Origin: Cupriavidus sp. WKF15
Lineage (GTDB): Bacteria > Pseudomonadota > Gammaproteobacteria > Burkholderiales > Burkholderiaceae
Direction: 5' to 3'
NCBI RefSeq assembly: GCF_029278605.1
Contig: NZ_CP119572.1
Location: 558,001 to 622,000 of the forward strand
DNA: 64,000 nt
In this document: piece by piece, positions 47,354 through 56,328 of the stretch
Position numbering within the stretch: the first letter of the stretch is position 1
How the letters are laid out: each line of letters begins with the position of its first letter
Translations under genes and position numbers: made by a program
Notes under the pieces: generated by a model
What the model was told of the DNA's origin: nothing
The model's input: the letters and a program-made list of their open reading frames with translations, nothing else
Databases searched by the model: none

Positions 47354-48550
47354 TCAGCCGGCCGCGCGCTGCTCCAGCACTTCAAACGCGGGCAGCTTCT
47401 TGCCTTCCAGGAACTCCAGGAACGCGCCGCCGCCGGTCGAGATGTAGCCGACACGGTCGGCGATGCCGTACTTGGCGATGGCGGCCAGCGTGTCGCCGCC
47501 ACCGGCGATCGAGAAGGCCTTCGAGTCGGCGATGGCCTCGGCCAGCACCTTGGTGCCGTTGCCGAACTGGTCGAATTCGAATACGCCCACCGGGCCGTTC
47601 CACACGATGGTGCCCGCGGCCTTGAGCTGTTCGGCCAGCTGCGCGGCCGTCTTCGGACCGATGTCGAGAATCATGTCGTCATCGGCCACGTCCTTGACCT
47701 CCTTGACCGTAGCGGCGGCCGTGGCGCTGAATTCCTTGGCGCAGACCACGTCCACGGGGATGGGCACCGAGGCGCCGCGCGCGGCCATGATGTCGATGAT
47801 GGCCTTGGCGTCCGCGACCAGGTCGGCCTCGGCCAGCGACTTGCCGATCTTCAGGCCGGCGGCCAGCATGAAGGTGTTGGCGATGCCGCCTCCGACGATC
47901 AGGTTGTCCACCTTGTCGGCCAGCGACTTCAGGATGGTCAGCTTGGTCGAGACCTTGGAGCCGGCCACGATGGCCACCAGCGGACGCGCCGGCTGGCCCA
48001 GCGCCTTGCCCAGCGCGTCGATCTCGGCAGCCAGCAGCGGGCCGGCGCAGGCGATCGGGGCGTACTTGGCGATGCCGTGCGTGGTGGCTTCGGCGCGGTG
48101 GGCGGTGCCGAACGCGTCATTGACGTACACGTCGCACAGCTTGGCCATCTTCTGCGCCAGTTCGTCGCTGTTCTTCTTCTCGCCCTTGTTCACGCGGCAG
48201 TTTTCCAGCAGCACCACCTGGCCCGGCGCGACTTCCACGCCATCGACCCAGTTCTGCACCAGTTGCACCGGCTTGCCCAGCAGCTCGGACAGGCGCTTGG
48301 CAATCGGCGCCAGCGAGTCGGCCGGCTTGAATTCACCCTCGGTCGGGCGGCCCAGGTGCGACGTGACCATCACCGCGGCGCCGGCGGCCAGGCTGGCCTC
48401 GATCGCGGGCACCGAGGCGCGGATGCGAGTGTCCTCGGTGATGTTGCCGGCGTCGTCCTGCGGCACGTTCATGTCGGCGCGGATGAACACACGCTTGCCG
48501 GAGAGTTTGCCTTGGGAGATGAGGTCGGATAGACGCAGGACGGTGGTCAT
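47354..48550 (-). CDS. pgk: Phosphoglycerate kinase
   Basis: Catalyses the reversible transfer of phosphate from 1,3-bisphosphoglycerate to ADP. It has the substrate loop [38 protein letters not shown] and the C-terminal GGGDTLAAI. The 398-aa length is normal. I chose the Met at 48550 ([19 protein letters not shown]), as the open frame further up is leader. It heads the seven-gene minus-strand run. Confidence 0.97.
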   Translation of the reverse strand: MTTVLRLSDLISQGKLSGKRVFIRADMNVPQDDAGNITEDTRIRASVPAIEASLAAGAAVMVTSHLGRPTEGEFKPADSLAPIAKRLSELLGKPVQLVQNWVDGVEVAPGQVVLLENCRVNKGEKKNSDELAQKMAKLCDVYVNDAFGTAHRAEATTHGIAKYAPIACAGPLLAAEIDALGKALGQPARPLVAIVAGSKVSTKLTILKSLADKVDNLIVGGGIANTFMLAAGLKIGKSLAEADLVADAKAIIDIMAARGASVPIPVDVVCAKEFSATAAATVKEVKDVADDDMILDIGPKTAAQLAEQLKAAGTIVWNGPVGVFEFDQFGNGTKVLAEAIADSKAFSIAGGGDTLAAIAKYGIADRVGYISTGGGAFLEFLEGKKLPAFEVLEQRAAG

Positions 48551-48891
48551 GACGGTGTGATGGCGCGAGATTTCGCTTGGATTTCGGGGAAACAAGCATT
48601 TTACCTGATCGTGGTCATTGCCTAGCCGATTCCGGGCCGTGTCCCGCCAACGATGTGCATGCTTGCGCACAAGCACGCCGCGCAGTGTCTGATGGTCGAC
48701 ATCGTCCCCCACGAAAGCGGGGTGCGGCGTATATCCTCCTTGTGCCCCGAGTGGGGTAATGTACATAACGTCTGCACCGTCAGACACGCGAAATCACAGA
48801 GCCGGTCTATAACGGCCATAACAACAATAAGCTGCCGGGCAAGCCACAAGCATGCCGGGCGGGCAATTCGTCGAGAGTGCAGGGGAAGCAG
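48551..48891. other. Divergent promoter region of pgk and the tandem LuxR genes
   Basis: A 341-base stretch with no convincing gene. It holds two outward promoters. A weak inverted repeat TGTGC-N8-GCACA (48654-48671) is the only symmetry I noticed, and it could be an operator by chance. AGGGGAAG at 48881-48888 is the ribosome-binding site of the first LuxR-type gene. Confidence 0.4.
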
Positions 48892-49998
48892 ATGAACGAA
48901 GCGGACATGCACGGTGCGATCCGTGGCTTGTACGAGGGTATTCTTGACCCTGGTGCGTGGCAGAGGAGCCTGCGCACCCTGACCGAGATGGCAGGTGCCG
49001 CGCACGCGTCGATGCTGGTGTGGGACACGGTGCGCGACCAGGTCAGCGTCAACGAGATCGTCAATCCGGTGCTCGAGCTGTTTACCGAGTACGAAGCCGA
49101 GTTCCAGTCCATCGATCCGGCCAAGCAGTTCGCGCCGCGCCTGAAACCTGGCGAATGGTATATCGACGCACGCGACCTCGGCCCGGGCGCCATGGCGCGC
49201 CATCCGTTCTACCGCGAGTTCTTCAACCGGTTCGACCTGCGCTCTTACGTGGCCTGCCTGGTCGAGCGCCAGCCGTACTACGAGGTCTATTTCTCGATGC
49301 AGCGCGCCACGTCGCAGCCGGTGTTTTCGACCGGCGATACGCGCGGCCTGGCCTGGGTGATCCCGCACATGCGCGGCGCCATCGCCCTGCGTGACCGCAC
49401 GCAGAGCCTGTCGGCGCTGGCCAGCCTGTCGTCGCAGCTGGTGGAGCGCCTGAGTTTCGCGCTGCTGGTCATGTCGCCGCGCCGCCAGGTGCTGATGAGC
49501 AACCGCGCCGGCGAACAGTGGGCACGGCGCCTGGACCCGGCCGGCAAGGTGTCGGAATGGACCCTGTCGCGCCCGTTCGGCGACATGCTGCAGGCCGCCT
49601 GCGACCCGCAGCGCGCTACCGCGGCGCAGGCCGCGTGCGCCACCGACGGCCGCGGCAACAGCGCGCAGGTGATCGTGCTGCCGCTACCGCCAGCGCACGC
49701 CTTTGCCGCCGAATGGCAGGAGCCCGCCGCGCTCGTGGTCGTGCATGAGGACGGCGCCGCGCCGCCGATGCTGGGCACCGTCCTGCGCGAGCTGTACGGC
49801 CTCACGCCGGCCGAGACCCGCCTTGCCACCGCCCTCGCGACCGGCCAGGGCCTGCCGGAAGTCAGCGAGCAACTGCGCATCCGTCACGAGACCGCCCGTA
49901 CCCAGCTCAAGGCCGTGTTCCACAAGACCGGCACCGGCAGCCAGGCGCAGCTTTCGCACCTGCTGTCCCGGCTGGCGGCGGCGCTGGCAGGGGGCTGA
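48892..49998 (+). CDS. LuxR-family transcriptional regulator, first of a tandem pair
   Basis: A 368-aa protein. The C-terminal 65 residues form a LuxR-type HTH (LTPAETRLATALATGQGLPEV region), while the first 300 residues are an unrecognised sensory region containing GEWYIDARDLGPGAMA and YEVYFSMQR, possibly PAS-like. I chose the ATG at 48892 with AGGGGAAG just upstream. The neighbour downstream is a clear paralogue with the same layout. The ligand is unknown. No receiver domain is present. Confidence 0.85.
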   Translation: MNEADMHGAIRGLYEGILDPGAWQRSLRTLTEMAGAAHASMLVWDTVRDQVSVNEIVNPVLELFTEYEAEFQSIDPAKQFAPRLKPGEWYIDARDLGPGAMARHPFYREFFNRFDLRSYVACLVERQPYYEVYFSMQRATSQPVFSTGDTRGLAWVIPHMRGAIALRDRTQSLSALASLSSQLVERLSFALLVMSPRRQVLMSNRAGEQWARRLDPAGKVSEWTLSRPFGDMLQAACDPQRATAAQAACATDGRGNSAQVIVLPLPPAHAFAAEWQEPAALVVVHEDGAAPPMLGTVLRELYGLTPAETRLATALATGQGLPEVSEQLRIRHETARTQLKAVFHKTGTGSQAQLSHLLSRLAAALAGG

Positions 49999-50044
49999 CC
50001 CCGCCAGGATTGCAGATGCCCTGACAAGAACAAGAAGGGAAGGC

Positions 50045-51208
50045 ATGAACGAAGACGAGATGCACGAGACCATTCGCGCGCTCTACCAGGGCATCTTCGA
50101 TGCCGATGCCTGGCAGCGCAGCCTCGCCGCGCTGTGCCAGTCCAGCGGCAGCGTGCATGCGGCGCTGGTGGTGCGCGACACGGTGCGCGACCGCGTGCTG
50201 GTCAACCAGGTGGTCAACCCGGTGGCCGAAGAGGTCGCCGCCTACCGCGACTACTACGAGGCCCTGGACCCGGCGATCCCGTTCGTGTCGCAGCTCACGG
50301 TGGGCAACTGGTATATCGACGCGCGCGAACTTGGGGAGCAGGCCATGCGCAGCCTGCCGTTCTATGGCGAATTCTTCCGGCAATACGGCCTGTCGTCGCT
50401 GATGGCTTGCCTGATCGAGCGCCAGCCGCACTATGAGGTGTTCCTGTCGTTGCAGCGGCCGCTAGGCGGCGAGCGCTACTCGCCGGAAGATGCCCGCGCG
50501 CTGGACTGGGCCATCCCGCACGTGCGCCACGCCATCGCGCTGCGCGACCGCACGCGCCAGGTGTCGACGCTTGCGCATGTCTCGGCCGAGTTGCTGGAGC
50601 GCTTGCCATTCGCGGTGATCGTCTTTGCCGAGGACGGCAAGGTCCTGCTCGCGAACCATTCCGGCGAGGCGTGGAGCCGCCGCCTGCTGCCCGTTGCGGC
50701 GCTAGGCGTCGGTGGCGGCGCCACCGTTGCCAGGGCCGAAGAATGGCGCCTGTCGCGACCGTTCCCCGAGGTGCTGCGCGCAGCCGGAGACCCGGTCATT
50801 GCCCAGCCGGCGCAGGCCCTGCGCGCGACCGGCCCCGATGGCCGCGAGGCCCAGGTCGTGGTGCTGCCGCTGCCGGCGGCGCACCACCTTGCGGTCGACT
50901 GGCAGCAGCCGGCCGTGCTGGTCGCGGTGCATGAGGCCGGCGCCCCGGCGATGGGGATTGCCGGCGTGCTGCGCGAACTATATGGACTCACGCCTGCCGA
51001 GATCCGGCTGGCCATGCTGCTGACGACAGGCATCGGCCTGCCGGAGGCGTGCGAGCAGCTCGGCATCCGGCGCGAAACCAGCCGCACCCAGCTCAAGGCG
51101 ATCTTCACCAAGACCGGCACCGGCACGCAGGCGCAACTGGCGCACCTGCTGACGCGGCTTGGTGTGGTGCTGGGCGCCGGGCAGCCGCCGTCAGGCAAGC
51201 AGGCGTAG
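50045..51208 (+). CDS. LuxR-family transcriptional regulator, second of a tandem pair
   Basis: A 387-aa paralogue of the preceding gene, alike along its whole length (NEDEMHETIRALYQGIFDADAW versus NEADMHGAIRGLYEGILDPGAW, and near-identical HTH with RTQLKAIFTKTGTGTQAQL). It carries a short extra segment near residues 205-220 (VAALGVGGGATVARAEE). GGGAAGG precedes the ATG. It starts 46 bases after the first gene, so the two form an operon. Its 3' end overlaps the convergent azlD by 18 bases. Confidence 0.85.
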   Translation: MNEDEMHETIRALYQGIFDADAWQRSLAALCQSSGSVHAALVVRDTVRDRVLVNQVVNPVAEEVAAYRDYYEALDPAIPFVSQLTVGNWYIDARELGEQAMRSLPFYGEFFRQYGLSSLMACLIERQPHYEVFLSLQRPLGGERYSPEDARALDWAIPHVRHAIALRDRTRQVSTLAHVSAELLERLPFAVIVFAEDGKVLLANHSGEAWSRRLLPVAALGVGGGATVARAEEWRLSRPFPEVLRAAGDPVIAQPAQALRATGPDGREAQVVVLPLPAAHHLAVDWQQPAVLVAVHEAGAPAMGIAGVLRELYGLTPAEIRLAMLLTTGIGLPEACEQLGIRRETSRTQLKAIFTKTGTGTQAQLAHLLTRLGVVLGAGQPPSGKQA

Positions 51209-51514
51209 CGCGGTGTAGACCGCCATGCCCGCCGCGATCATGCCCACCATGCGGCGCGTGAACAGGTAGAACACCGCCGCGCTGACGCCGGCGACGAGCT
51301 TGTAGTTGGAAGGCGCCAGCGTGAAATGGCCGTGCCAGGTCATCAGGTCGGGCAGGATGATCGCCGCGAGCGCGGCGGCCGGCGCGTAGCGCAGCGCGCG
51401 CTGGAGCCGGTCCGGTACGGTAACGTGTTCGCCCGCCATGAGGAACAGCGCGCGCGTGACAATGGTGAGGACGGCCATGCCGGCGAGCGCGATCCAGATC
51501 TCCGTGTGGCTCAT
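51191..51514 (-). CDS. azlD: Branched-chain amino acid exporter small subunit AzlD
   Basis: A 107-aa membrane protein with about four helices, the small partner of AzlC. The central segment LRYAPAAALAAIILPDLM is typical of AzlD. The pair exports branched-chain amino acids or their analogues. The ATG overlaps the azlC stop by four bases (ATGA). Its 3' end overlaps the second LuxR-type gene tail to tail. Confidence 0.92.
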   Translation of the reverse strand: MSHTEIWIALAGMAVLTIVTRALFLMAGEHVTVPDRLQRALRYAPAAALAAIILPDLMTWHGHFTLAPSNYKLVAGVSAAVFYLFTRRMVGMIAAGMAVYTALRLLA

Positions 51515-52329
51515 GCCTGGTCCCCCTGTTCCGCCTGCGGGGCCACCGCGGCCCGGGCCAGCGCCCTGCGGTCCTGGATGCGGCGCAGCGTCGCGCGCGC
51601 GGCCAGTTCGTCGCTGGCCATGCCGGCGGCAATAGCGCCGATCACCGCCACCACCAGGCTCAGCCGGTAGGGCAGGTCAAAGCACAGCAGCGCGAGGATG
51701 GCCGACACCACCACGGCCAGCAGCGTCGAGCGTGAATTGATGGTGGCGAACATCACCGGGATCAGCGCCAGGGTGCCGGCCAGCCCAAGGCCCCAGCTGT
51801 CCGGGAACAGGCTTGCCAGCACGATGCCGATGATCGACGAGGTCTGCCACATGGCGAAGTTGGTCAGCGCCATGCCCCAGAAGTAGCCTTCCTTGCCCGG
51901 TTCATAGCCCGGCGTGCTGTAGCGCTGCATGAAGTAGACGAAATGCAGGTCGCCATTGAAGGAGCCGAGCAGTGTGCGCCGCCACAGCGGCATATAGCTG
52001 AAATGCGGTTGCAAGCCCGCGCTGAAGATCACGAAGCGCAGGTTCACGATGGCCGCGGTCAGCCACACCGTCCACAAAGGCAGGCCGGCCGCGAACAGGG
52101 GCAGCACCGCGAGCTGCGCCGAGCCCGCATAGACCAGCAGCGACATGCCGATGGCCTCGGGTACGGTCATGACGGACTTGCTCATCGCCACGCCCGTGAC
52201 CAGGCCCCACGAGAACACGGCGGGCAGCGACGGCGCAAAAAAGCGCGCGCCTTCGATAAACGCGGCGCGCTCGGCTGGTGCAATGCGATGCCAGAGTCGC
52301 AACCAGGCCGAGGGTTGGGGGGAAGTCAT
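51511..52329 (-). CDS. azlC: Branched-chain amino acid exporter large subunit AzlC
   Basis: A 272-aa inner-membrane protein with about seven to eight helices. It contains the AzlC hallmarks SLLVYAGSAQLAVLPLF and NLRFVIFSAGLQPHF. I chose the Met at 52329 (MTSPQPSAWLRLWHRIAPAER); the open frame upstream is leader. It is translationally coupled to azlD and forms the export complex with it. Confidence 0.93.
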   Translation of the reverse strand: MTSPQPSAWLRLWHRIAPAERAAFIEGARFFAPSLPAVFSWGLVTGVAMSKSVMTVPEAIGMSLLVYAGSAQLAVLPLFAAGLPLWTVWLTAAIVNLRFVIFSAGLQPHFSYMPLWRRTLLGSFNGDLHFVYFMQRYSTPGYEPGKEGYFWGMALTNFAMWQTSSIIGIVLASLFPDSWGLGLAGTLALIPVMFATINSRSTLLAVVVSAILALLCFDLPYRLSLVVAVIGAIAAGMASDELAARATLRRIQDRRALARAAVAPQAEQGDQA

Positions 52330-52497
52330 GGGCAATGTCGGGGGAGAAACGCGGGACGGCGCCGGCGCAGCGGGGGGCTGCCGGCATTGCACCATTATAG
52401 GGGCGGACGTCGCTTAGGTAAGCGGATACTTAACAAAATCCGGGCCAGCGTTGGCTGGCCCCCACGCCGGCCCGTGGAACCGGCTGCCAGGCGTGCC

Positions 52498-54018
52498 TCA
52501 GGGTGCGCCGCGATACACCCACTGCATCAGCGCGTCGTGGGCTTCCTGCGCCTGCGAGGCATTGGGGTGGTTGATGAAGCTCACCACCACGTAGCGCTCG
52601 CCGTTGAGCGCGTCCACATAGCCGGCCAGCGCGCGCACGTCCTGCAGCGTGCCGGTCTTCAGGTAGGCATTGCCGGCGGCATTGGCGCGCGTGAGCCGGT
52701 TGCGCAGGGTGCCGTCCACGCCGAGGATCGGCAGCGAATCGAGCAGGGCCGGGCCGACATTGCTGGCCGCCGCCTGCTGCAGCAGCCGCGCCATGTCATA
52801 GGCGCTGATGCGTTCCTCGCGCGACAGGCCCGAGCCGTTGTCCAGCACCAGCCCGGGCATGTCCAGGCCCTGGCGGCTCAGCCAGCGCTGCACCACGCGC
52901 GTGGAGCGCGCGGTGCTCGCAGGCCCGCCGCGGTCCATTTCCGCGCCGATGGTCAGGAACAGCTGGCGCGCCATCACGTTGTTCGAGAACTTGTTGATAT
53001 CGCGCACGATCGTGCCCAGCGGCTGGCCATAGTGCCGGGCCAGCAGCACGGCGCCGCGCGGGACAGTGCCGCTGCGCAGCGCTGGCAGGTGCGTGAAGCG
53101 CCCGCCCGCGGCCTGCCACTCGGCCACGAAGCCGCCCCAGGTGAATTCGCTGTGCGACAGCGCGGCGATATTGAGCACGTGTTCGCCGCAATCGCTCGCA
53201 TAGGCGCCCGAGAACGACGCCAGCACCGTGCCGTCCGGCTGCGCCGACACGGTCGGCGCGGCGCTCGACTGCCAGTCGCCGCAGCGGCCGTTGGTGAGCG
53301 TCAGGCGATTGTCCAGGCGCAGCTGCGCCAGTGCCGGCGTGACCGAGACCGCCACGGACCGGCTGGCGTCGTCGGGCGTCAGCGTGAACGACAGCGTCTT
53401 GAACGCGTACAGCAGCGCGTCCGGGCCGACGTTGTAGGCGCGCTGGACCTCGCCGTCGATGGTGCCATTGCCGTTCAGGCCATCGGCGAAATAGCTGCGG
53501 TCGAGCACCAGGTCGCCGTTGATGGTGGTGGCGCCGGCCGTGCGCGCGCTGGCGACGAGCTTGGCCATTTCCTCGGGCACCAGCTTCGGGTCGCCGTGTC
53601 CGCGCAGGTAGACGTTGCCGTTGACCGTGCCGTAGCCGTCCGGCTGGCTGTCGGCATAGAGCGAAGTCTGCCAGCGGTAGTCGGGGCCCAGCAGCTGCAG
53701 GCCGGCGAAGGTGGTGACCAGCTTCATGGTCGAGGCCGGGTTCATCGGCTGCTGCGCGTTCCAGCTCGCGCGCGCCGCCGGGGCGCCGATCTTGACCACG
53801 TAGAAGCTGGCGGCGCTGGCCGGCACATGCGCGCGCTGCAGCGCCGTGGCGACCTGTGCCGGCAGGCCGGCGCGGACCAGCGTGGCATCGGCCCGCGTGC
53901 TGGGGGAGGTCGTGGCGGAAGTCCTGGCAGCCTTGGCCGGGTGGGCCAGGACGGGTGGCTGGGCGGCGGCCAGCAGCAGGGCGGCGGCCGCGCAAAACAG
54001 GGTGATTCTTCTTGGCAT
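52498..54018 (-). CDS. dacB: D-alanyl-D-alanine carboxypeptidase/endopeptidase (PBP4, DacB type)
   Basis: Periplasmic peptidase family S13 enzyme that trims and opens peptidoglycan cross-links. It has a signal peptide (MPRRITLFCAAAALLLAAAQPPVLA), the catalytic STMK (Ser96, Lys99), SNN within DINKFSNNVMARQL and KTG in AYLKTGTLQD. Length 506 aa fits. I chose the Met at 54018; another at 54027 is equally possible, and neither has a strong ribosome-binding site. It is a single-gene unit. Confidence 0.93.
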   Translation of the reverse strand: MPRRITLFCAAAALLLAAAQPPVLAHPAKAARTSATTSPSTRADATLVRAGLPAQVATALQRAHVPASAASFYVVKIGAPAARASWNAQQPMNPASTMKLVTTFAGLQLLGPDYRWQTSLYADSQPDGYGTVNGNVYLRGHGDPKLVPEEMAKLVASARTAGATTINGDLVLDRSYFADGLNGNGTIDGEVQRAYNVGPDALLYAFKTLSFTLTPDDASRSVAVSVTPALAQLRLDNRLTLTNGRCGDWQSSAAPTVSAQPDGTVLASFSGAYASDCGEHVLNIAALSHSEFTWGGFVAEWQAAGGRFTHLPALRSGTVPRGAVLLARHYGQPLGTIVRDINKFSNNVMARQLFLTIGAEMDRGGPASTARSTRVVQRWLSRQGLDMPGLVLDNGSGLSREERISAYDMARLLQQAAASNVGPALLDSLPILGVDGTLRNRLTRANAAGNAYLKTGTLQDVRALAGYVDALNGERYVVVSFINHPNASQAQEAHDALMQWVYRGAP

Positions 54019-54090
54019 GGCGGCCATGTTAACGCATGGCCGGTGGCTGCCGGATGACACGCTCGCCGGCCGGCTTGCGCCGGCCGGCGA

Positions 54091-54702
54091 TCATGGCGTG
54101 CGCGGTGGCGCCAGGCGTCCCAGCAGCGACTTGAGCGTAGCCTGTTCCTGTTCGGTCAGGGCCGACGCCACGTGCGCGTCATGCGCGATGACGGCCTGCT
54201 TCGCGGCCTCGAGCGTGCGCTTGCCGCCAGGTGTCAGCACCAGGCTGTAGGCGCGGCGATCCCCGGCGGCGGGGCGGCGCGCGACCAGGTTCATCTCTTC
54301 CAGGGCATCGACCAGCAAGACCGCCCCCGAGCGCGCGATACCCAGGATGCGCGCCAGGTCCGTGAGCTTCAGTTTCGGGTTGCGCGAGATGATCACGAGG
54401 GCCGAGAAGCGCGGCGGCGTGATCTGCCATTGCGCCAGCGAGGCGACGAAGTCCTCGTAGATGCGGATCTGCGCGCGGCGGATCGCGTAGCCGACCAGGC
54501 TGTCGAGCACGCCGTAGTCGATATCCGGCACATGCGGGTCGAAGCCGCCGTCGGCCCCCGTCCCGGATGCCGCGGGGTCGGGCGCCAGCGGCTCGCGGGG
54601 CTTGCGCCGGGTTCTCACGGCACGCGTGCTTTTCGGCGTACCGGCGGCGGCTGCTGCAAGCGCCGGCATGGCGGCGGGGGCGTCTGACAGATCGGGGCTC
54701 AT
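54091..54702 (-). CDS. MarR-family transcriptional regulator
   Basis: A 203-aa DNA-binding protein. The winged-helix MarR domain spans about residues 65-200, with LTDLARILGIARSGAVLLVDALEEMNLVARRPAAGDRRAYSLVLT in canonical style (helix-turn-helix and wing with DRR). The first 60 residues form a Pro/Ala/Arg-rich extension. The upstream 122 bases contain TTATCAGCATAA, a small AT-rich palindrome that could be its own operator. It lies next to a PACE efflux gene in the same orientation. Confidence 0.9.
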   Translation of the reverse strand: MSPDLSDAPAAMPALAAAAAGTPKSTRAVRTRRKPREPLAPDPAASGTGADGGFDPHVPDIDYGVLDSLVGYAIRRAQIRIYEDFVASLAQWQITPPRFSALVIISRNPKLKLTDLARILGIARSGAVLLVDALEEMNLVARRPAAGDRRAYSLVLTPGGKRTLEAAKQAVIAHDAHVASALTEQEQATLKSLLGRLAPPRTP

Positions 54703-54824
54703 TTGAGCAGTTTTCAGTTGCTGTTCTTGATTATCAGCATAACGCCGCCGCGCTGGTCAAAGCCATAGTGGTCTTGCGCACCGTCCCTGAGCATGCCACA
54801 CGATGTCTTGTTGGGACCGGAAGT

Positions 54825-55292
54825 TCAGCCCAGCGCGGCGCCGCTCTCGCGCTGGTCGGCCTTGAGCGGGTCGGCCTTGAGCGACGGCACCGGGAAGGCG
54901 ATGTCGTAGAGCCAGTTGTAGATCAGCGCGTAGACCATGTAGAAGCCGGCCACGGCAATGTCCATGATGAGCGCGTCGACCAGGCTGATGTCGAGGTACC
55001 AGGCCACCGACGGCAGGAACACCACCAGCAGGCCAAGCTCGAACAGGACGGCGTGCAGCGCGCGCACGACGACCGATTTGCGCAGCTGTCCGGTGAACCG
55101 AAGCATGGCCTTGTCGAAGATCAGGTTGTAGACGTAGTTCCAACCCGCCGCGATCAGCGAGGCCACCGCGCCGATCAGCCCCATCTGGTGCAGTTCGTAG
55201 CCGAACACCACGCTGGCAAGCGGCGCGAACGCCAGCAGGCCGATGACTTCAAAGCCGACGGCGTGGCGGATCCGGTCACGGGTGTTGCGCAT
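54825..55292 (-). CDS. PACE-family efflux transporter (AceI-like)
   Basis: A 155-aa inner-membrane protein with four helices in two repeats (each a BTP domain: AGWNYVYNLIFDKAM and YALIYNWLYDIAFP). The essential Glu of AceI is present as Glu15 in HAVGFEVIG. The family exports biocides such as chlorhexidine and dequalinium and natural polyamines. AGGAG lies just before the ATG at 55292; the frame is open upstream but is leader. It is divergent from a LysR gene, a standard pairing for PACE genes. Confidence 0.92.
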   Translation of the reverse strand: MRNTRDRIRHAVGFEVIGLLAFAPLASVVFGYELHQMGLIGAVASLIAAGWNYVYNLIFDKAMLRFTGQLRKSVVVRALHAVLFELGLLVVFLPSVAWYLDISLVDALIMDIAVAGFYMVYALIYNWLYDIAFPVPSLKADPLKADQRESGAALG

Positions 55293-55360
55293 GGGGCTCT
55301 CCTGCAAAGTGTTCGATGGCGTGAAGTCTATCGACTTTGATGGGGATGCCAAGTTAGGTA

Positions 55361-55379
55361 GTATCGTCAAAACCGATAC
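55361..55379. promoter_or_regulatory. LysR-type operator (T-N11-A box)
   Basis: The inverted repeat GTATCG-N7-CGATAC contains ATC-N9-GAT, the classic T-N11-A LysR motif, with perfect six-base arms. It lies 19 bases before the LysR start and about 70 bases from the PACE start. Confidence 0.78.
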
Positions 55380-55398
55380 ATCACCGGCCAGTCACGCC

Positions 55399-56322
55399 AT
55401 GTCCCTTTCCCTCGACCAACTCCAGGCTTTTGCCGCAGCCGCCGAAACGGGATCCTTTTCCGCTGCAGCGCGCCGGCTGGGCAAGGCCCAGTCGGTGATC
55501 AGCGCCGCGGTGGCAAACCTCGAGATCGATATCGGCAACGCGCTGTTCGACCGTTCCGGCCGCTACCCCGTGCTGACCGCGGCCGGCGAACGTCTGCTGG
55601 CGGAAGCGCGCGTGATCCTGGAACGCTGCGAACATTTCCGTGGTGTTGCCATGAGCCTGAGTGAGGGCGTGGAGACGCGGCTCGTTCTTGCCGTGGATGA
55701 GCTTTACCCTGAAGAGGCGCTCGGGATGCTGCTCGAGGAATTCTCGGGCCGTTTCCCCGCGGTCGAGCTGGAGCTGCTGTTCCCATTGATGGAAGACGTC
55801 AGCCGGCTGGTGCTCGAAGGCAGCGCGGACCTCGGCATCATGTGGCGGCAGGAGATCCTGCCGCCGGCGCTGGGTTTTCACGCGCTGGGCTGGGTACCGA
55901 TGAAGATCCTTTGCGCGCCCGATCACCCGCTGGCGGGCGGCCAGCGCGTCGACTGGGAGGAGCTCAAGCGCCACCGCCAGCTCATGGTCGCGACCCGCAC
56001 CGACAGCGAGGAGAAGATGCGGCTGCGCGTGGCGTCCGACGTCTGGTGGGTTGAAAGCCAGTGGGTGATCGTTGAACTGGTCAAGCGGGGTCTTGGGTGG
56101 GCATTCGTTCCGTGGCACGTAGTGGCCAATTCACCCGCGGCGGCGCAGCTGGTGTCGCCACCGCTGGCGTTCCAGGAGCAGGACTGGCCGGTAGCGCTCG
56201 AGTTGGTGTGGCATAAACAGCGCCCGCCTGGCAAAGCCGCTCGGTGGTTGCGGGAAAGGATTTGCGGCCAGGCATTGCCGCGGCCGGAGGTGTCAGGAAT
56301 TTTGTGTGCTGAGGTCGGTTAA
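55399..56322 (+). CDS. LysR-family regulator, 3' end replaced by IS insertion
   Basis: A 307-aa regulator, probably of the divergent PACE gene. The N-terminal HTH reads LDQLQAFAAAAETGSFSAAARRLGKAQSVISAAV, and an effector-binding domain follows (about residues 90-300). The IS256 element begins at codon 296, so the last 12 residues (EVSGILCAEVG after the Pro codon split) are encoded by the IS left repeat, and the stop TAA lies inside the element. The original tail, now beyond the IS, would have given 308 aa. The change is limited to the tail, so function may be retained. Confidence 0.9.
   Translation: MSLSLDQLQAFAAAAETGSFSAAARRLGKAQSVISAAVANLEIDIGNALFDRSGRYPVLTAAGERLLAEARVILERCEHFRGVAMSLSEGVETRLVLAVDELYPEEALGMLLEEFSGRFPAVELELLFPLMEDVSRLVLEGSADLGIMWRQEILPPALGFHALGWVPMKILCAPDHPLAGGQRVDWEELKRHRQLMVATRTDSEEKMRLRVASDVWWVESQWVIVELVKRGLGWAFVPWHVVANSPAAAQLVSPPLAFQEQDWPVALELVWHKQRPPGKAARWLRERICGQALPRPEVSGILCAEVG
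56278..56285. repeat. Target site duplication, left copy
   Basis: CCGCGGCC directly left of the IS256 element. The identical eight bases stand directly right of it at 57653-57660. Confidence 0.93.
56286..56316. repeat. IS256 element left inverted repeat
   Basis: 31 bases beginning GGAGGTGTCAGG and ending GAGGTC. It matches the right repeat read in reverse at most positions. It also encodes the new C-terminal residues of the LysR protein. Confidence 0.9.
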
Positions 56323-56328
56323 AAAATC

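Noticed and set aside
48654..48671. Operator-like inverted repeat between pgk and the LuxR pair
   Set aside because: Arms of only five bases with a GC-rich spacer; easily explained by chance in this composition, so mentioned only within the intergenic entry.
55399..56322. LysR gene as a pseudogene because of the IS
   Set aside because: Only the last 12 residues change and the reading frame closes at nearly the original length, so I kept it as a coding gene.
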